Positions 19,101 to 26,584 of a stretch of DNA of 64,000 bases are shown piece after piece. The notes under the pieces are model-generated. The model was not told the origin of the DNA, ran no database searches, and saw only the letters and a list, made by a program, of their open reading frames with translations. The first letter of the stretch is position 1, and each line of letters begins with the position of its first letter. The DNA is from an uncultured Clostridia bacterium (GTDB taxonomy: Bacteria > Bacillota > Clostridia > UBA1381). The position numbers and the translations under genes were made by a program. The DNA is taken from contig CAKSFT010000001.1 of the NCBI GenBank assembly GCA_934454145.1, forward strand, positions 447,360-511,359, in the 5' to 3' direction.

Positions 19101-20259
19101 ATTCTCCGTCCTTTGTCGGGTCTATCGGCGTTGCCAAATTTCTCCTGAGCTTTGTATCTTTATTGTATCCTACAAGGAAGTTGTCGCCCGCTCTCTCGCC
19201 AATCCACGGTGTGTCCAAACTGAAGGCGGCACCGACGGCATACCACTTGCCGCCAAATCCAAAGCCGCCTGTCAGGTCAATACTCATCAAATCATTACAC
19301 TTTGCATAATCAATCGGTTCATATCTGAAATTTTCGGCAAGTTCCGCAAGGAACTTGCTCTTTGCCCCGCTGTCCGCCAAGCCGTTCAGATAGTCATACA
19401 TGCCCTTTGTATAGCTTCCGTTATAGCTCCTGAGTGTATTTTCAATTTCTGCCTCGTCTGCCTCATCTTTTTCTATCATCGCGTCATATTCTGCCGTGGT
19501 ATACTGTGTCACGGTTATCGGGCCTACATCAAACCACCTCTGCTTTTTTGTTTCGTCACTTCTCAATGGGCCAAAGTCGCCGTCATATTTTATATATGCA
19601 AGCGCCGCTGTGCCGAGATTTGCGGAAGCTGATGCCTCATATGGCATTTCGACTGCCCCGATTGCGTTGTTTGACGCCTCGACAGACACCGTTCCGTCGC
19701 CTGTCATTCTGACATGGAACTTTATGTGGTTTACGTTTTCGGTCACTTGCGTTGTTCCCCACGCCGTGTTGTCCCCAACCTTGACAACGGGATAAAGTCC
19801 GCCTTTTTCTTCGTTATAGTCTATGCCGGCATAAAGATTGTCTGTTTCCTTGTCCGCCCCCAGTATAACCCTTGCGCAGGAATCCGCGTCAAGCTCGTAC
19901 AGTTTGTAATATCCTTCTATGACATAGTCATATGCGTCAGCCGTGCTTATTGCGGTTTGAAATTTTCTCATGATTTTTCCGCATTTGTTGCCAGCTTCTG
20001 AGTTCATTGATATAGACCCCATGGTGCCTATGGTGATGTCAACCTGCGGCACATATCCGTCAAAATCACATTCTGCTGCCTCCCACGCTGCTGCAAATCC
20101 TGTACCCCCGTTCGCCGGAGTGTTCTGCAATATTTGTCCTTTTTGATACTCCATCAAATCCTGTGCATACACCCTCCCCGCCTGTGTGTCTGCCAAAGCT
20201 GTCGGGACAAGAGATGCCGTAAACATCATGCTCATAAACAATGCCAGATGTCTTTTCAT
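16162..20259 (-). CDS. large exported right-handed beta-helix protein with two jelly-roll-like modules
   Basis: The 1365-residue product has a signal peptide (MKRHLALFM..., Ala-x-Ala cleavage near residue 23). Module 1 (about 25-255) is homologous to the N-terminal module of the 13150-16110 product. Module 2 (about 320-535) looks like a diverged copy (GFGGKW, LYAGVYY, ALEFMQ). A small beta domain (about 600-680) precedes a C-terminal parallel beta-helix (about 700-1365). That helix opens with IYVDKN...GSEERPF and contains GHSTAYF, many Asn-rich rungs and FVNGGRNNTFTNN. Beta-helix folds of this kind occur in polysaccharide lyases and some glycosidases; no catalytic residues can be assigned. 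ATG at 20259 has AAAGGA 9 bases upstream, while an ATG at 20268 abuts the site. No wall anchor is evident. It lies 22 bases after the paralogous beta-helix gene. Confidence 0.75.
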   Translation of the reverse strand: MKRHLALFMSMMFTASLVPTALADTQAGRVYAQDLMEYQKGQILQNTPANGGTGFAAAWEAAECDFDGYVPQVDITIGTMGSISMNSEAGNKCGKIMRKFQTAISTADAYDYVIEGYYKLYELDADSCARVILGADKETDNLYAGIDYNEEKGGLYPVVKVGDNTAWGTTQVTENVNHIKFHVRMTGDGTVSVEASNNAIGAVEMPYEASASANLGTAALAYIKYDGDFGPLRSDETKKQRWFDVGPITVTQYTTAEYDAMIEKDEADEAEIENTLRSYNGSYTKGMYDYLNGLADSGAKSKFLAELAENFRYEPIDYAKCNDLMSIDLTGGFGFGGKWYAVGAAFSLDTPWIGERAGDNFLVGYNKDTKLRRNLATPIDPTKDGEYYMSFRYNDSGNGEEIRRLDTRIGLGENLYAGVYYDETENGYFVQGSVDERAIGGTKRSWGEIYNNNSNETVIWDFVVRISIDADGDDTMKVKMWREGTDEKAGWDVVTRGEIGTAALEFMQISNNGHGVGVDELMLESWNPQDIAAVSSLVDNFDRNNTELIRGKIESLPQGLAKTEFLLEYEQKLERMDKITASGTEYSTAGGLEAAVGAESVLVSTMLDNGFAEDKTVALIMAVYEKGKLVKVVSKQETLPANEPKYVTWGFDGATNKLPNSIKNNTTIKAFVWDGVKGQCPMLTLPKKFVGTGEDAQVASLPSVNIYVDKNVQNGDGSEERPFSSVSGAKSYIRGLVMNNKLPQDGICVNIKGGVYKEQLMFTAKDSGKAGAPIVYRACDGEKAEIAGGYEFRAEDFSAVTDENILARLNPAVRDKVVCLDLAERGIDYSRDLPITGHSTAYFEDYDYNSTPYYTLSFEGEKTSIAKYPNDGYIKVKSVTDTGLSGTAKTGFTITADDAHISGWEKEKDLYLHGFWSNDWSDLRVRVAETDAAKGTITSQTPTPYAVREGANFFVYNALCELDSPGEWYLDKAEGKLYFYPPRRQGKVIFGTDTGNVITLNSAQHIYFDGLDISSGGGNGVEIIAGKDIGIYNSNIHDTGKLGVKIDGDCENCRVEKCLVYYTGEGGISISGGVTATLQRGENVVKNSVVRAFSGNSLAYAPGITIAGIGNSALHNMVYDAPHMAVRIMGNDNTVMYNDIFDVLKYVDDSGAIYAFQSKINRGNVIENNYIHDLKSTISGTYHGIYGVYLDNMFDGTIINKNVFADIDGYGVFVNGGRNNTFTNNIGINLTKGMARMSCMGVAYGYTVDSDFLDKAGLSGDLHKSAAYAKYPNLADILSDEPLKAKYNLIKNNVALNSEDIKLTDIGGVDMYAINTIEASAKYTSDPGFADFSGKDYTLRDDSAVYEKLSGFTAPEFSDIGIEIR

Positions 20260-20281
20260 TTTTCTCATTCCTTTCTTTTTT

Positions 20282-22846
20282 TCAAGTGAGTCTTCTGTAA
20301 AGCTCATCGATAAGCTTTGTGTCGTCCCGGTCAATCACCTCGCCTTCCTCGCTGATTATAACCACTCCCTTTTCATACCATGTCACCGTTTTGTCCATAG
20401 AATCGGCAACAGCACGTATGGGGAGATATGTTCTTCCGCCACGTACAACAGGCTCTGCATCTTCAATTTTTGTACCGTTCAGAAGCAATTCCTTGTTTTG
20501 GTTATCAATTGTTATTTTGTTCCCCGACATCACAATTGATGCTGTGTGTGTTTCGTTGTCATACTCTACCTCTCCGTCAAAAGACTCGGCAATATATCTC
20601 ACAGGTACATATGTCCTGTTGTTTGAGATAAACGGCACTATGTCAAGATTGTCCGCATCAATATATGTCATATCAAAGTTCCTGTATGTCATCGGCGTGC
20701 CTATCGCCATCGAAACAGTGTTGTTTCTCAGCGCCCTTGCAAGCCACGGTGTATACATGCCCATTGCTTTAAAGTCCGGCGCCTCACCGTTTTCAAACTG
20801 ACTGATATACTCCTCTTTTATGTTGAAATTCCCGTTTTTGGCATCGACAAACATGCTCTCGTCCGAAGCCTTGCTCTCTGTGATTTCGTTCTGTTTGTAC
20901 AGATAGTCATAATATCCGCTTTCGATTTCGCACCACTTAAAGTCATATCCGCAGTTTATCACAAAATTGTTCCAAAATTTGTTGTACATCGGCTCTTTTG
21001 GTCTTTCCTCCATGATTTCTGCCAGATGCTCGTATTTTTTAAACGGTTCTGTTTTGTATATTCCGCTGACAAGCTCCGGGAAACGGCCAAAAAAGAAATC
21101 ATCATTTTGATAACCGTAATCGGTGTTCATCCCGATTGCAGAAATTTTTTCCGCGCCGCCGCAGTTGTAGAACACATTGTTATATGCCTTGTGGTCACGT
21201 CCGCCATTTACAAAAATACAGTCGCCCAAAAGGTTTGAGAATATGTTGTTTTTGACGATTGCACCGTCGTTCATTTCGTCATAGTATATCCCCTGTATCC
21301 CATGTGACGCCGTTGAGCCTTCTGCTTTTATGTCATGGAACCAATTGTTTTGGATAACAGTATTTCTCCACAGTTTTTCACGGTAAAAATATATCGCACC
21401 CATATCGGCAGATGTCCTCAGCACGTCTGTGATTTCGTTGTTTTCCACAAGATGATCGCCGCCGGTGATGCGCATCGCCAGGTGGTTTGAGCCGCTCATT
21501 TTGTTGTTCCTCGCCACATTGCCGATGCCCGACAGCTGCACCGCTGCAGAATACCCTTCAGTGATTCTTGCATAATTGTGGATATTGTTGTTTTCGGCAA
21601 GGTTTCCGCCCGGCTCCAGTGTTGTGCCGTTTCCGCCGTTTATCATTATTCCGCCTGCGCCGGTCTGATATATGTGGTTGCTTATAAATTCACAGTTTTT
21701 CACATGTGCTGTGTTGATTCCTTTGTCGGTGGTGTTTGAGATTACGCAAAGCTCAACGCCGATGTTTTCGCTGTCCTCAATGTTGATTGCCGACGCCCTC
21801 ACACCTGTCAGGGTTATGCCCTTTATTTTTATGTTCTTCGCATTCCTGAAGTTAAAAAACGGTGCGTCAAGATTTGTCACGACAACGCTTCCGCCGTTGG
21901 ACGGCGGATAGAAATACAGGTCGCCCGTGCCCCTGTTTAAGTACCATTCTGTCGGCACGTCAAGCTCAGAGAGAAGGTTGTAAAAATAAATTCTCTGCCC
22001 TGGCGTCGGGGTGTGATAGAGTTTGTCCACAGTCTTTATGGTTTCCTTTTCCACATCAACCGCAACCCTCGCCGTGAGGTCCGACCAGTCCACAGCCCAA
22101 AAGGCAAACGCCATGATGTCGTCGTCTGCGCCCCATCTTTTCATGCGTTCCGTCCCCTCCGGGTCAAGCTTAAAAACATTGTCCGAGCTGGTTTTGTTGG
22201 ACACCAGCGCCTCCCCGATTCTGACATATCCCTCGTTTGGCCAGCGTGCAATTTTCATGACCTCATCATTGTAGATAAGCTCCATTGCCGGCTTTTTGTT
22301 ATACGGTACATCCTCCCCGGAGTCAGAATATTCTTTTGTGAAATACGCCGTCGAATGTCCTGTCTGCGGCAGAGGGTCAAAGGTAGTCAGCCCATAATCC
22401 CTAAGATTCACCGTCACAGCCTGATTGCGCGATTCCGCCGGCAGACGGGACTTAACGCTTGCGTCGCTGATCGGTTTAAAGTCATTCATGCTGATTTCCA
22501 CACCGCCGACAAATTTCACCTGTTCGTTCATATACGAGCGGTATGTGACAGGTGCGTCCTCCGTGCCGGAATCTTCTTCCCCCAGTTCCAGTCCTTTTGA
22601 TATAAAGTAAACACCCTCTCTGAAATTGACATTCACACCGCCCTCGGGGTATTTCCCGTCCTTTTTCAGTTGCCTTATGTAGTCCCTTGCCTCAATCGCA
22701 TTGCCGAAAGGCTTCTCAATTGTTCCGTTTCCGCCCTCCGCGCCGTCCCTGACATATATGTCCAAAGCACCTTGCTTTGCGCTGCATACATATGCATTTT
22801 GAAATATCAGCGCCGAGGAAAGAAAGATTATTGCAATTTTTTTCAT
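20282..22846 (-). CDS. exported right-handed beta-helix protein with C-terminal stalk domain
   Basis: The 855-residue product has a signal peptide (MKKIAIIFLSSALIF..., cleaved near CSA), then a beta-helix domain (about 27-710). The helix opens with IYVRDGAEGGNG and contains TGHSTAYF, WPNEGYVRIG, FHDIKAEG and FVNGGRDHKAYNN, paralogous to the C-terminal half of the 16162-20259 product. The last ~120 residues match the copper-amine-oxidase N-terminal-like stalk domain (NNRTYVPVRYIAESF and GGRTYLPIRAVADSM), common in Clostridial surface proteins. ATG at 22846 has AGGAGGG upstream. It is the promoter-proximal gene of the surface cluster, so it is probably the primary AraC-controlled product. A lyase or epimerase role on plant or host polysaccharide is plausible but unproven. 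Confidence 0.8.
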   Translation of the reverse strand: MKKIAIIFLSSALIFQNAYVCSAKQGALDIYVRDGAEGGNGTIEKPFGNAIEARDYIRQLKKDGKYPEGGVNVNFREGVYFISKGLELGEEDSGTEDAPVTYRSYMNEQVKFVGGVEISMNDFKPISDASVKSRLPAESRNQAVTVNLRDYGLTTFDPLPQTGHSTAYFTKEYSDSGEDVPYNKKPAMELIYNDEVMKIARWPNEGYVRIGEALVSNKTSSDNVFKLDPEGTERMKRWGADDDIMAFAFWAVDWSDLTARVAVDVEKETIKTVDKLYHTPTPGQRIYFYNLLSELDVPTEWYLNRGTGDLYFYPPSNGGSVVVTNLDAPFFNFRNAKNIKIKGITLTGVRASAINIEDSENIGVELCVISNTTDKGINTAHVKNCEFISNHIYQTGAGGIMINGGNGTTLEPGGNLAENNNIHNYARITEGYSAAVQLSGIGNVARNNKMSGSNHLAMRITGGDHLVENNEITDVLRTSADMGAIYFYREKLWRNTVIQNNWFHDIKAEGSTASHGIQGIYYDEMNDGAIVKNNIFSNLLGDCIFVNGGRDHKAYNNVFYNCGGAEKISAIGMNTDYGYQNDDFFFGRFPELVSGIYKTEPFKKYEHLAEIMEERPKEPMYNKFWNNFVINCGYDFKWCEIESGYYDYLYKQNEITESKASDESMFVDAKNGNFNIKEEYISQFENGEAPDFKAMGMYTPWLARALRNNTVSMAIGTPMTYRNFDMTYIDADNLDIVPFISNNRTYVPVRYIAESFDGEVEYDNETHTASIVMSGNKITIDNQNKELLLNGTKIEDAEPVVRGGRTYLPIRAVADSMDKTVTWYEKGVVIISEEGEVIDRDDTKLIDELYRRLT

Positions 22847-22925
22847 TCCGAACAATCCCTCCTATTTTATAATATTTTACCAATATTTTACAAAAAATTC
22901 CGAAATTATTAAATGATTTTACTTA

Positions 22926-22954
22926 ATTATATATGTTTTACGGCGCTGATTCAA
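22926..22954 (-). promoter_or_regulatory. promoter of the surface-protein cluster
   Basis: Read on the minus strand: TTGAAT (22949-22954), 17-base spacer, perfect TATAAT (22926-22931), about 80 bases before the beta-helix gene. It is back to back with the AraC gene promoter, leaving roughly 55 bases between the two -35 boxes where the regulator could bind. Confidence 0.7.
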
Positions 22955-23008
22955 TATCTATAGTTGCACAATAATATAAAATTATTGTTGTTTTATTTAT
23001 CTGCTTTA

Positions 23009-23037
23009 TTGACATATAAAAACAAATCTGATATACT
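23009..23037 (+). promoter_or_regulatory. promoter of the AraC-type regulator gene
   Basis: TTGACA (23009-23014), 17-base spacer, TATACT (23032-23037). The start codon lies 31 bases downstream of the -10. Confidence 0.75.
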
Positions 23038-23067
23038 CAAATTATAAACCAAACGGAGGGATAAAAA

Positions 23068-23931
23068 ATGGAACTTTATGAACACAACCGCCTTGCATAT
23101 CCGGAGGATATTTTTATCGTGCCATATGCCGTTGTGCAGACAGCACGGGTGCATATGAGCGGCATAACATACCCCTCGGTCAAATATATACACGCCGGGG
23201 ATTTTCTCCCCCATTATGTTTTTGAATATATCGTATCCGGAAAGGGCTATATCATTGTCAACAATCGTACTTATGCCCTGGAGGCAGGGGATTTGTGCAT
23301 CACCAACAGGGAAACACTCGTCACCCTGAAATCGGACAGGCACGACCCGTACATGCGCCTTTTTTTCTGTGTAAGCGGCCCGTTGGTGGACAAGCTGTGC
23401 ACCTTTTATGAAATATCCGGCCCCGTGCATATAAAGAAGCACGCAGAAGATGCACGTCCGTTTTTTGAGCAGATGTTTGATTCGTTAAAAAACGATACAT
23501 ATACAGAAAAATTGTGCAACAATATAATATTCAATGTTATCACGTGTGCCACAAACAAATTTTCCGAGTCGCCCTCCCTTGCGCTCTCCGAAGTTGCCGA
23601 CAAAACCTATGACTATATCCAAAAAAACTTTGCGCAGATATCATCACTTGATGAATTGTGCAAGCAGCTCCATATTTCAAAAAGCCACATTATTCATCAA
23701 TACAAAAAAAAGTTCGGGGTTTCTCCGTATCAGACAATAAAAATCAAACGGCTGAGATATGCACGGGAACTGCTTTTGCAGACCGATACCCCCGTGAGTG
23801 AAATAGCCTCCATTGCAAATTTCAATTCGACATCAAACTTTATAAAACAATACAAAACAGAATTTGGCACGACCCCCGCGCGGCACCGTGCCAATGTCTT
23901 GAAAACAGCAGAACCCCAGACAACAGAATAA
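23068..23931 (+). CDS. AraC-family transcriptional regulator
   Basis: The 287-residue protein has an N-terminal cupin-like sensor part (about 30-110, with FEYIVSGKGYIIVNN and LEAGDLCI). The C-terminal pair of helix-turn-helix motifs lies at about 185-280: LDELCKQLHISKSHI and the conserved second half VSEIASIANFNSTSNF...FKTEFGTTPARHR-like. AraC proteins with a cupin usually sense a sugar. It is transcribed divergently from the beta-helix/SLH cluster, so local control of that cluster is the natural inference. CGGAGGG precedes ATG at 23068. A strong palindromic terminator follows. Confidence 0.92.
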   Translation: MELYEHNRLAYPEDIFIVPYAVVQTARVHMSGITYPSVKYIHAGDFLPHYVFEYIVSGKGYIIVNNRTYALEAGDLCITNRETLVTLKSDRHDPYMRLFFCVSGPLVDKLCTFYEISGPVHIKKHAEDARPFFEQMFDSLKNDTYTEKLCNNIIFNVITCATNKFSESPSLALSEVADKTYDYIQKNFAQISSLDELCKQLHISKSHIIHQYKKKFGVSPYQTIKIKRLRYARELLLQTDTPVSEIASIANFNSTSNFIKQYKTEFGTTPARHRANVLKTAEPQTTE

Positions 23932-24011
23932 AAAAAAACGAAATGTAAGAAATTGAGAGAAAAACACATATTTCAGGGAAATACATTTTTTTTGCTCTCC
24001 CCCGGAAAAAT

Positions 24012-24057
24012 AAGAGGGCTGTCTGAAAAGTCAATTGACTTTTCAGACAGCCCTCTT
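24012..24057. terminator. perfect 23-bp palindromic bidirectional terminator
   Basis: The arm AAGAGGGCTGTCTGAAAAGTCAA (in two parts: AAGAGGGCTGTC then TGAAAAGTCAA) is exactly self-complementary about position 24034/24035. T-rich tracts follow on both strands. It serves the AraC gene (+) and gpmI (-). The core is repeated after rpoC. Confidence 0.85.
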
Positions 24058-24070
24058 TTATATAAACAGC

Positions 24071-25618
24071 TTACTTTACAATAAGACTGTTTCCTGTCAT
24101 TTCTGCCGGTTTGTCAAGCCCCATCAAATCCAGCATTGTCGGCGCCAAATCCGCCAGCTTGCCTTTTTCCAGCTTCACATCACCCGCACCCATCACAATC
24201 AGCGGCACAGGGTTTGTAGTATGCGCAGTGAATGCGCCGTGTGTTTCGGGGTCAATCATGCAGTCTGCGTTTCCGTGGTCTGCCGTTATGAGAACCTTCC
24301 CGTCTTTCGACATAATCGCCGAAACAACCTTCCCCAGACACTCATCCACAGCCTCAACAGCCTTGACAGCCGCGTCAAACACACCTGTGTGTCCAACCAT
24401 GTCACAGTTTGCAAAGTTCAGTATAATTGCATCATATTTATCCTCGTTTATCAATTCCACACAGGACTCCGCAACCTGATATGCGCTCATCTCGGGCTGC
24501 ATGTCATATGTCGCAACCTTTGGGGAAGGAATAAGCTTTCTGTCCTCGCCCTCATAGACATTTTCCACGCCGCCGTTGAAGAAAAACGTGACATGTGCAT
24601 ACTTTTCCGTTTCCGCAATTCTCAGCTGCTTAAGCCCCTTTTTTGATATATATTCGCCAAAGGTGTTCACAAGTTTTTGCGGCTTAAACGCAACATGCAC
24701 ATTCGGCATGCTTGCGTCATATTGCGTCATGCATACATAAAAGAGCTTCATCAGCTTTCTGTCAAACCCCTTAAACTCAGGGTCTACAAGAGAACGTGTT
24801 ATTTCTCTTGCTCTGTCCGGTCTGAAATTGAAACATACAACAGAATCGTTTTCGATGATTTTGCCGACAGGCTTGCCGTCTTTGCAGACAACCATCGGTA
24901 TGATAAACTCATCGGTCAGGAAACTGTCATTTTCGTCCTTTGTTTCATATGATTTCAAAACAGCTTTCACAGGTTCTTCCGTTTTATTGCCTTCGCCCTT
25001 CACCATGGCGTCATATGCTTTTACAACTCTGTTCCAGTTTGTATCTCTGTCCATGGCATAATATCTTCCCATAACGGTTGCAATTTCACCTGTGCCCGTT
25101 TCATCAAGCTTTTTCTGCAATTCTTCTATGAATCCTGCGCCCGATGTCGGGGATACATCACGCCCGTCCATTACGCAGTGCACATAAACCTTTTTCAGTC
25201 CGTTTTTCTTTGCCATGTCAATAAGACCGAAAAGATGCTCTATATGGCTGTGTACACCGCCGTTTGAAAGCAAACCGACCAAATGCAGTGCTGAGTCATG
25301 CTCTTTGCAATTTGCACAAGCCGCAAGCAGAGCCTCGTTTTCAAAAAAATCTCCGTCATTAATTGCTTTTGTGATTCTTGTGAGTTCCTGATATACAACC
25401 CTCCCGGCGCCTATATTTGTGTGTCCAACCTCCGAATTTCCCATCTGTCCGTCCGGGAGTCCGACGTTCATGCCGCTTGCATAGAGTATTGTATTCGGAT
25501 AGTCAGCAAAATATCTGTCAAGGTTCGGCTGTTTTGCCGCCTTTATGGCATTCCCCTCAACAGCGTCATTTATGCCATATCCGTCTAATATAATAAGTGC
25601 TATCGGGCTTTTTCCCAT
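24071..25618 (-). CDS. gpmI: 2,3-bisphosphoglycerate-independent phosphoglycerate mutase
   Basis: The 515-residue product interconverts 3- and 2-phosphoglycerate in glycolysis using two manganese ions. The N-terminal ILDGYG supplies a metal ligand, Ser62 in GNSEVGH is the phosphorylated nucleophile, and the C-terminal metal site is ITADHGNAD plus AHTTNPVP. Length is standard for GpmI. I start at ATG 25618 (MGKSPIALIILDGYG); the longer open frame upstream has no family homology. It is the last gene of pgk-tpiA-gpmI. Confidence 0.96.
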   Translation of the reverse strand: MGKSPIALIILDGYGINDAVEGNAIKAAKQPNLDRYFADYPNTILYASGMNVGLPDGQMGNSEVGHTNIGAGRVVYQELTRITKAINDGDFFENEALLAACANCKEHDSALHLVGLLSNGGVHSHIEHLFGLIDMAKKNGLKKVYVHCVMDGRDVSPTSGAGFIEELQKKLDETGTGEIATVMGRYYAMDRDTNWNRVVKAYDAMVKGEGNKTEEPVKAVLKSYETKDENDSFLTDEFIIPMVVCKDGKPVGKIIENDSVVCFNFRPDRAREITRSLVDPEFKGFDRKLMKLFYVCMTQYDASMPNVHVAFKPQKLVNTFGEYISKKGLKQLRIAETEKYAHVTFFFNGGVENVYEGEDRKLIPSPKVATYDMQPEMSAYQVAESCVELINEDKYDAIILNFANCDMVGHTGVFDAAVKAVEAVDECLGKVVSAIMSKDGKVLITADHGNADCMIDPETHGAFTAHTTNPVPLIVMGAGDVKLEKGKLADLAPTMLDLMGLDKPAEMTGNSLIVK

Positions 25619-25691
25619 GTTATTCAAAACCTTTCCGCCTGCCGTATAAAAATCTGCACGCCTTATCCGCAGGCAGAATAAGGCAAAAACA

Positions 25692-25719
25692 GGGGGTGTT
25701 ATATCAGTGCAACACCCCC
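25692..25719 (-). terminator. hairpin between tpiA and gpmI
   Basis: GGGGGTGTT (25692-25700) pairs with AACACCCCC (25711-25719); on the minus strand it is followed by TGTTTTTG. It can act as a partial terminator reducing gpmI relative to tpiA. A second small hairpin GCCTTAT/ATAAGGC lies at 25660-25684. Confidence 0.6.
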
Positions 25720-25729
25720 GAAAAGTCAA

Positions 25730-26482
25730 TTATTTTGCTGCTTCAACAATCGGGGCAAATTTTTCAGCCACCAATGAAGCTCCGCCGATAAGACCGCCGT
25801 CTATGTCAGGCTTTGCCAAAAGTTCTGCCGCATTCTTGTCGTTCATACTTCCGCCATACTGGATAGTAAACTCTTTTGCGCATTTTTCGCAATAAAGTCC
25901 GCCCAAAATGTCACGGATTCCCTTGCAAACCTCTTCTGCCTGGTCTGCCGACGCTGTTCTGCCGGTGCCGATTGCCCAAATTGGTTCGTAAGCAATGACA
26001 ACCTTCTTTGCGTCTTCGGCGCTTATCCCTGCAAATGCTTTCTTTATCTGAATTGCAATCAAATCCATTGTGATGCCCGCTTCTCTCTGCTCAAGGCTTT
26101 CACCCACACATACAATCGGGATAAGTCCCTTTGAGAGCGCTTTGATTGTCTTTTGGTTCACAGTTTCGTCTGTTTCCGCAAAATATTGCCTTCTCTCCGA
26201 ATGACCGATGATAACGTATTCTACGCCGATATCATTAAGCATATCCGCGCTCACTTCTCCTGTGAAAGCGCCCTTGTCCTCAAAATGCAGATTCTCTGCA
26301 CCGATTTTTACGTGAGTGCCCTTTGCGGCTCTCACTGCCTCGCTCAGGCATACATATGGTGTACAGCACACAACCTCGCAAGATGCGCCTTCTGTCACCT
26401 TTGCGACTTCTTTTACAAAATCATATGTTTCGCTCGGCAGCTTATTCATTTTCCAGTTGCCGGCAATTATATATTTACCCAT
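25730..26482 (-). CDS. tpiA: triosephosphate isomerase
   Basis: The 250-residue TIM barrel interconverts dihydroxyacetone phosphate and glyceraldehyde 3-phosphate. Catalytic residues are visible: Lys11 in GNWKMN, His in IIGHSERR, Glu in AYEPIWAIGTG. The phosphate-binding loop GGSMN and the GGLIGGASL region are intact. Full length. It sits between pgk and gpmI on the minus strand. Confidence 0.98.
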   Translation of the reverse strand: MGKYIIAGNWKMNKLPSETYDFVKEVAKVTEGASCEVVCCTPYVCLSEAVRAAKGTHVKIGAENLHFEDKGAFTGEVSADMLNDIGVEYVIIGHSERRQYFAETDETVNQKTIKALSKGLIPIVCVGESLEQREAGITMDLIAIQIKKAFAGISAEDAKKVVIAYEPIWAIGTGRTASADQAEEVCKGIRDILGGLYCEKCAKEFTIQYGGSMNDKNAAELLAKPDIDGGLIGGASLVAEKFAPIVEAAK

Positions 26483-26516
26483 TTTATTTTTCTCCTTTGC
26501 AATTGTTTGTTTATTA

Positions 26517-26548
26517 GGTAATTGTAAAATATTGATTTTACAATTACC
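26517..26548. repeat. solo end-hairpin of the interspersed repeat family
   Basis: GGTAATTGTAAAAT (26517-26530), four-base loop ATTG, and an exact complement (26535-26548) form a perfect 14-bp hairpin in the pgk-tpiA gap. Its arm equals the end sequence of the ~210-bp repeats at 12936 and 56133, especially their right-end hairpin. It has no T-run, so it is not a good terminator. Confidence 0.65.
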
Positions 26549-26584
26549 CGAATTATCTGCTGTTATCTATAACGGCAAAACTGA

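Noticed and set aside
18547..19632. 361-codon plus-strand frame opposite the large beta-helix gene
   Set aside because: Antisense shadow with cysteine-rich, low-complexity translation and no ribosome site.
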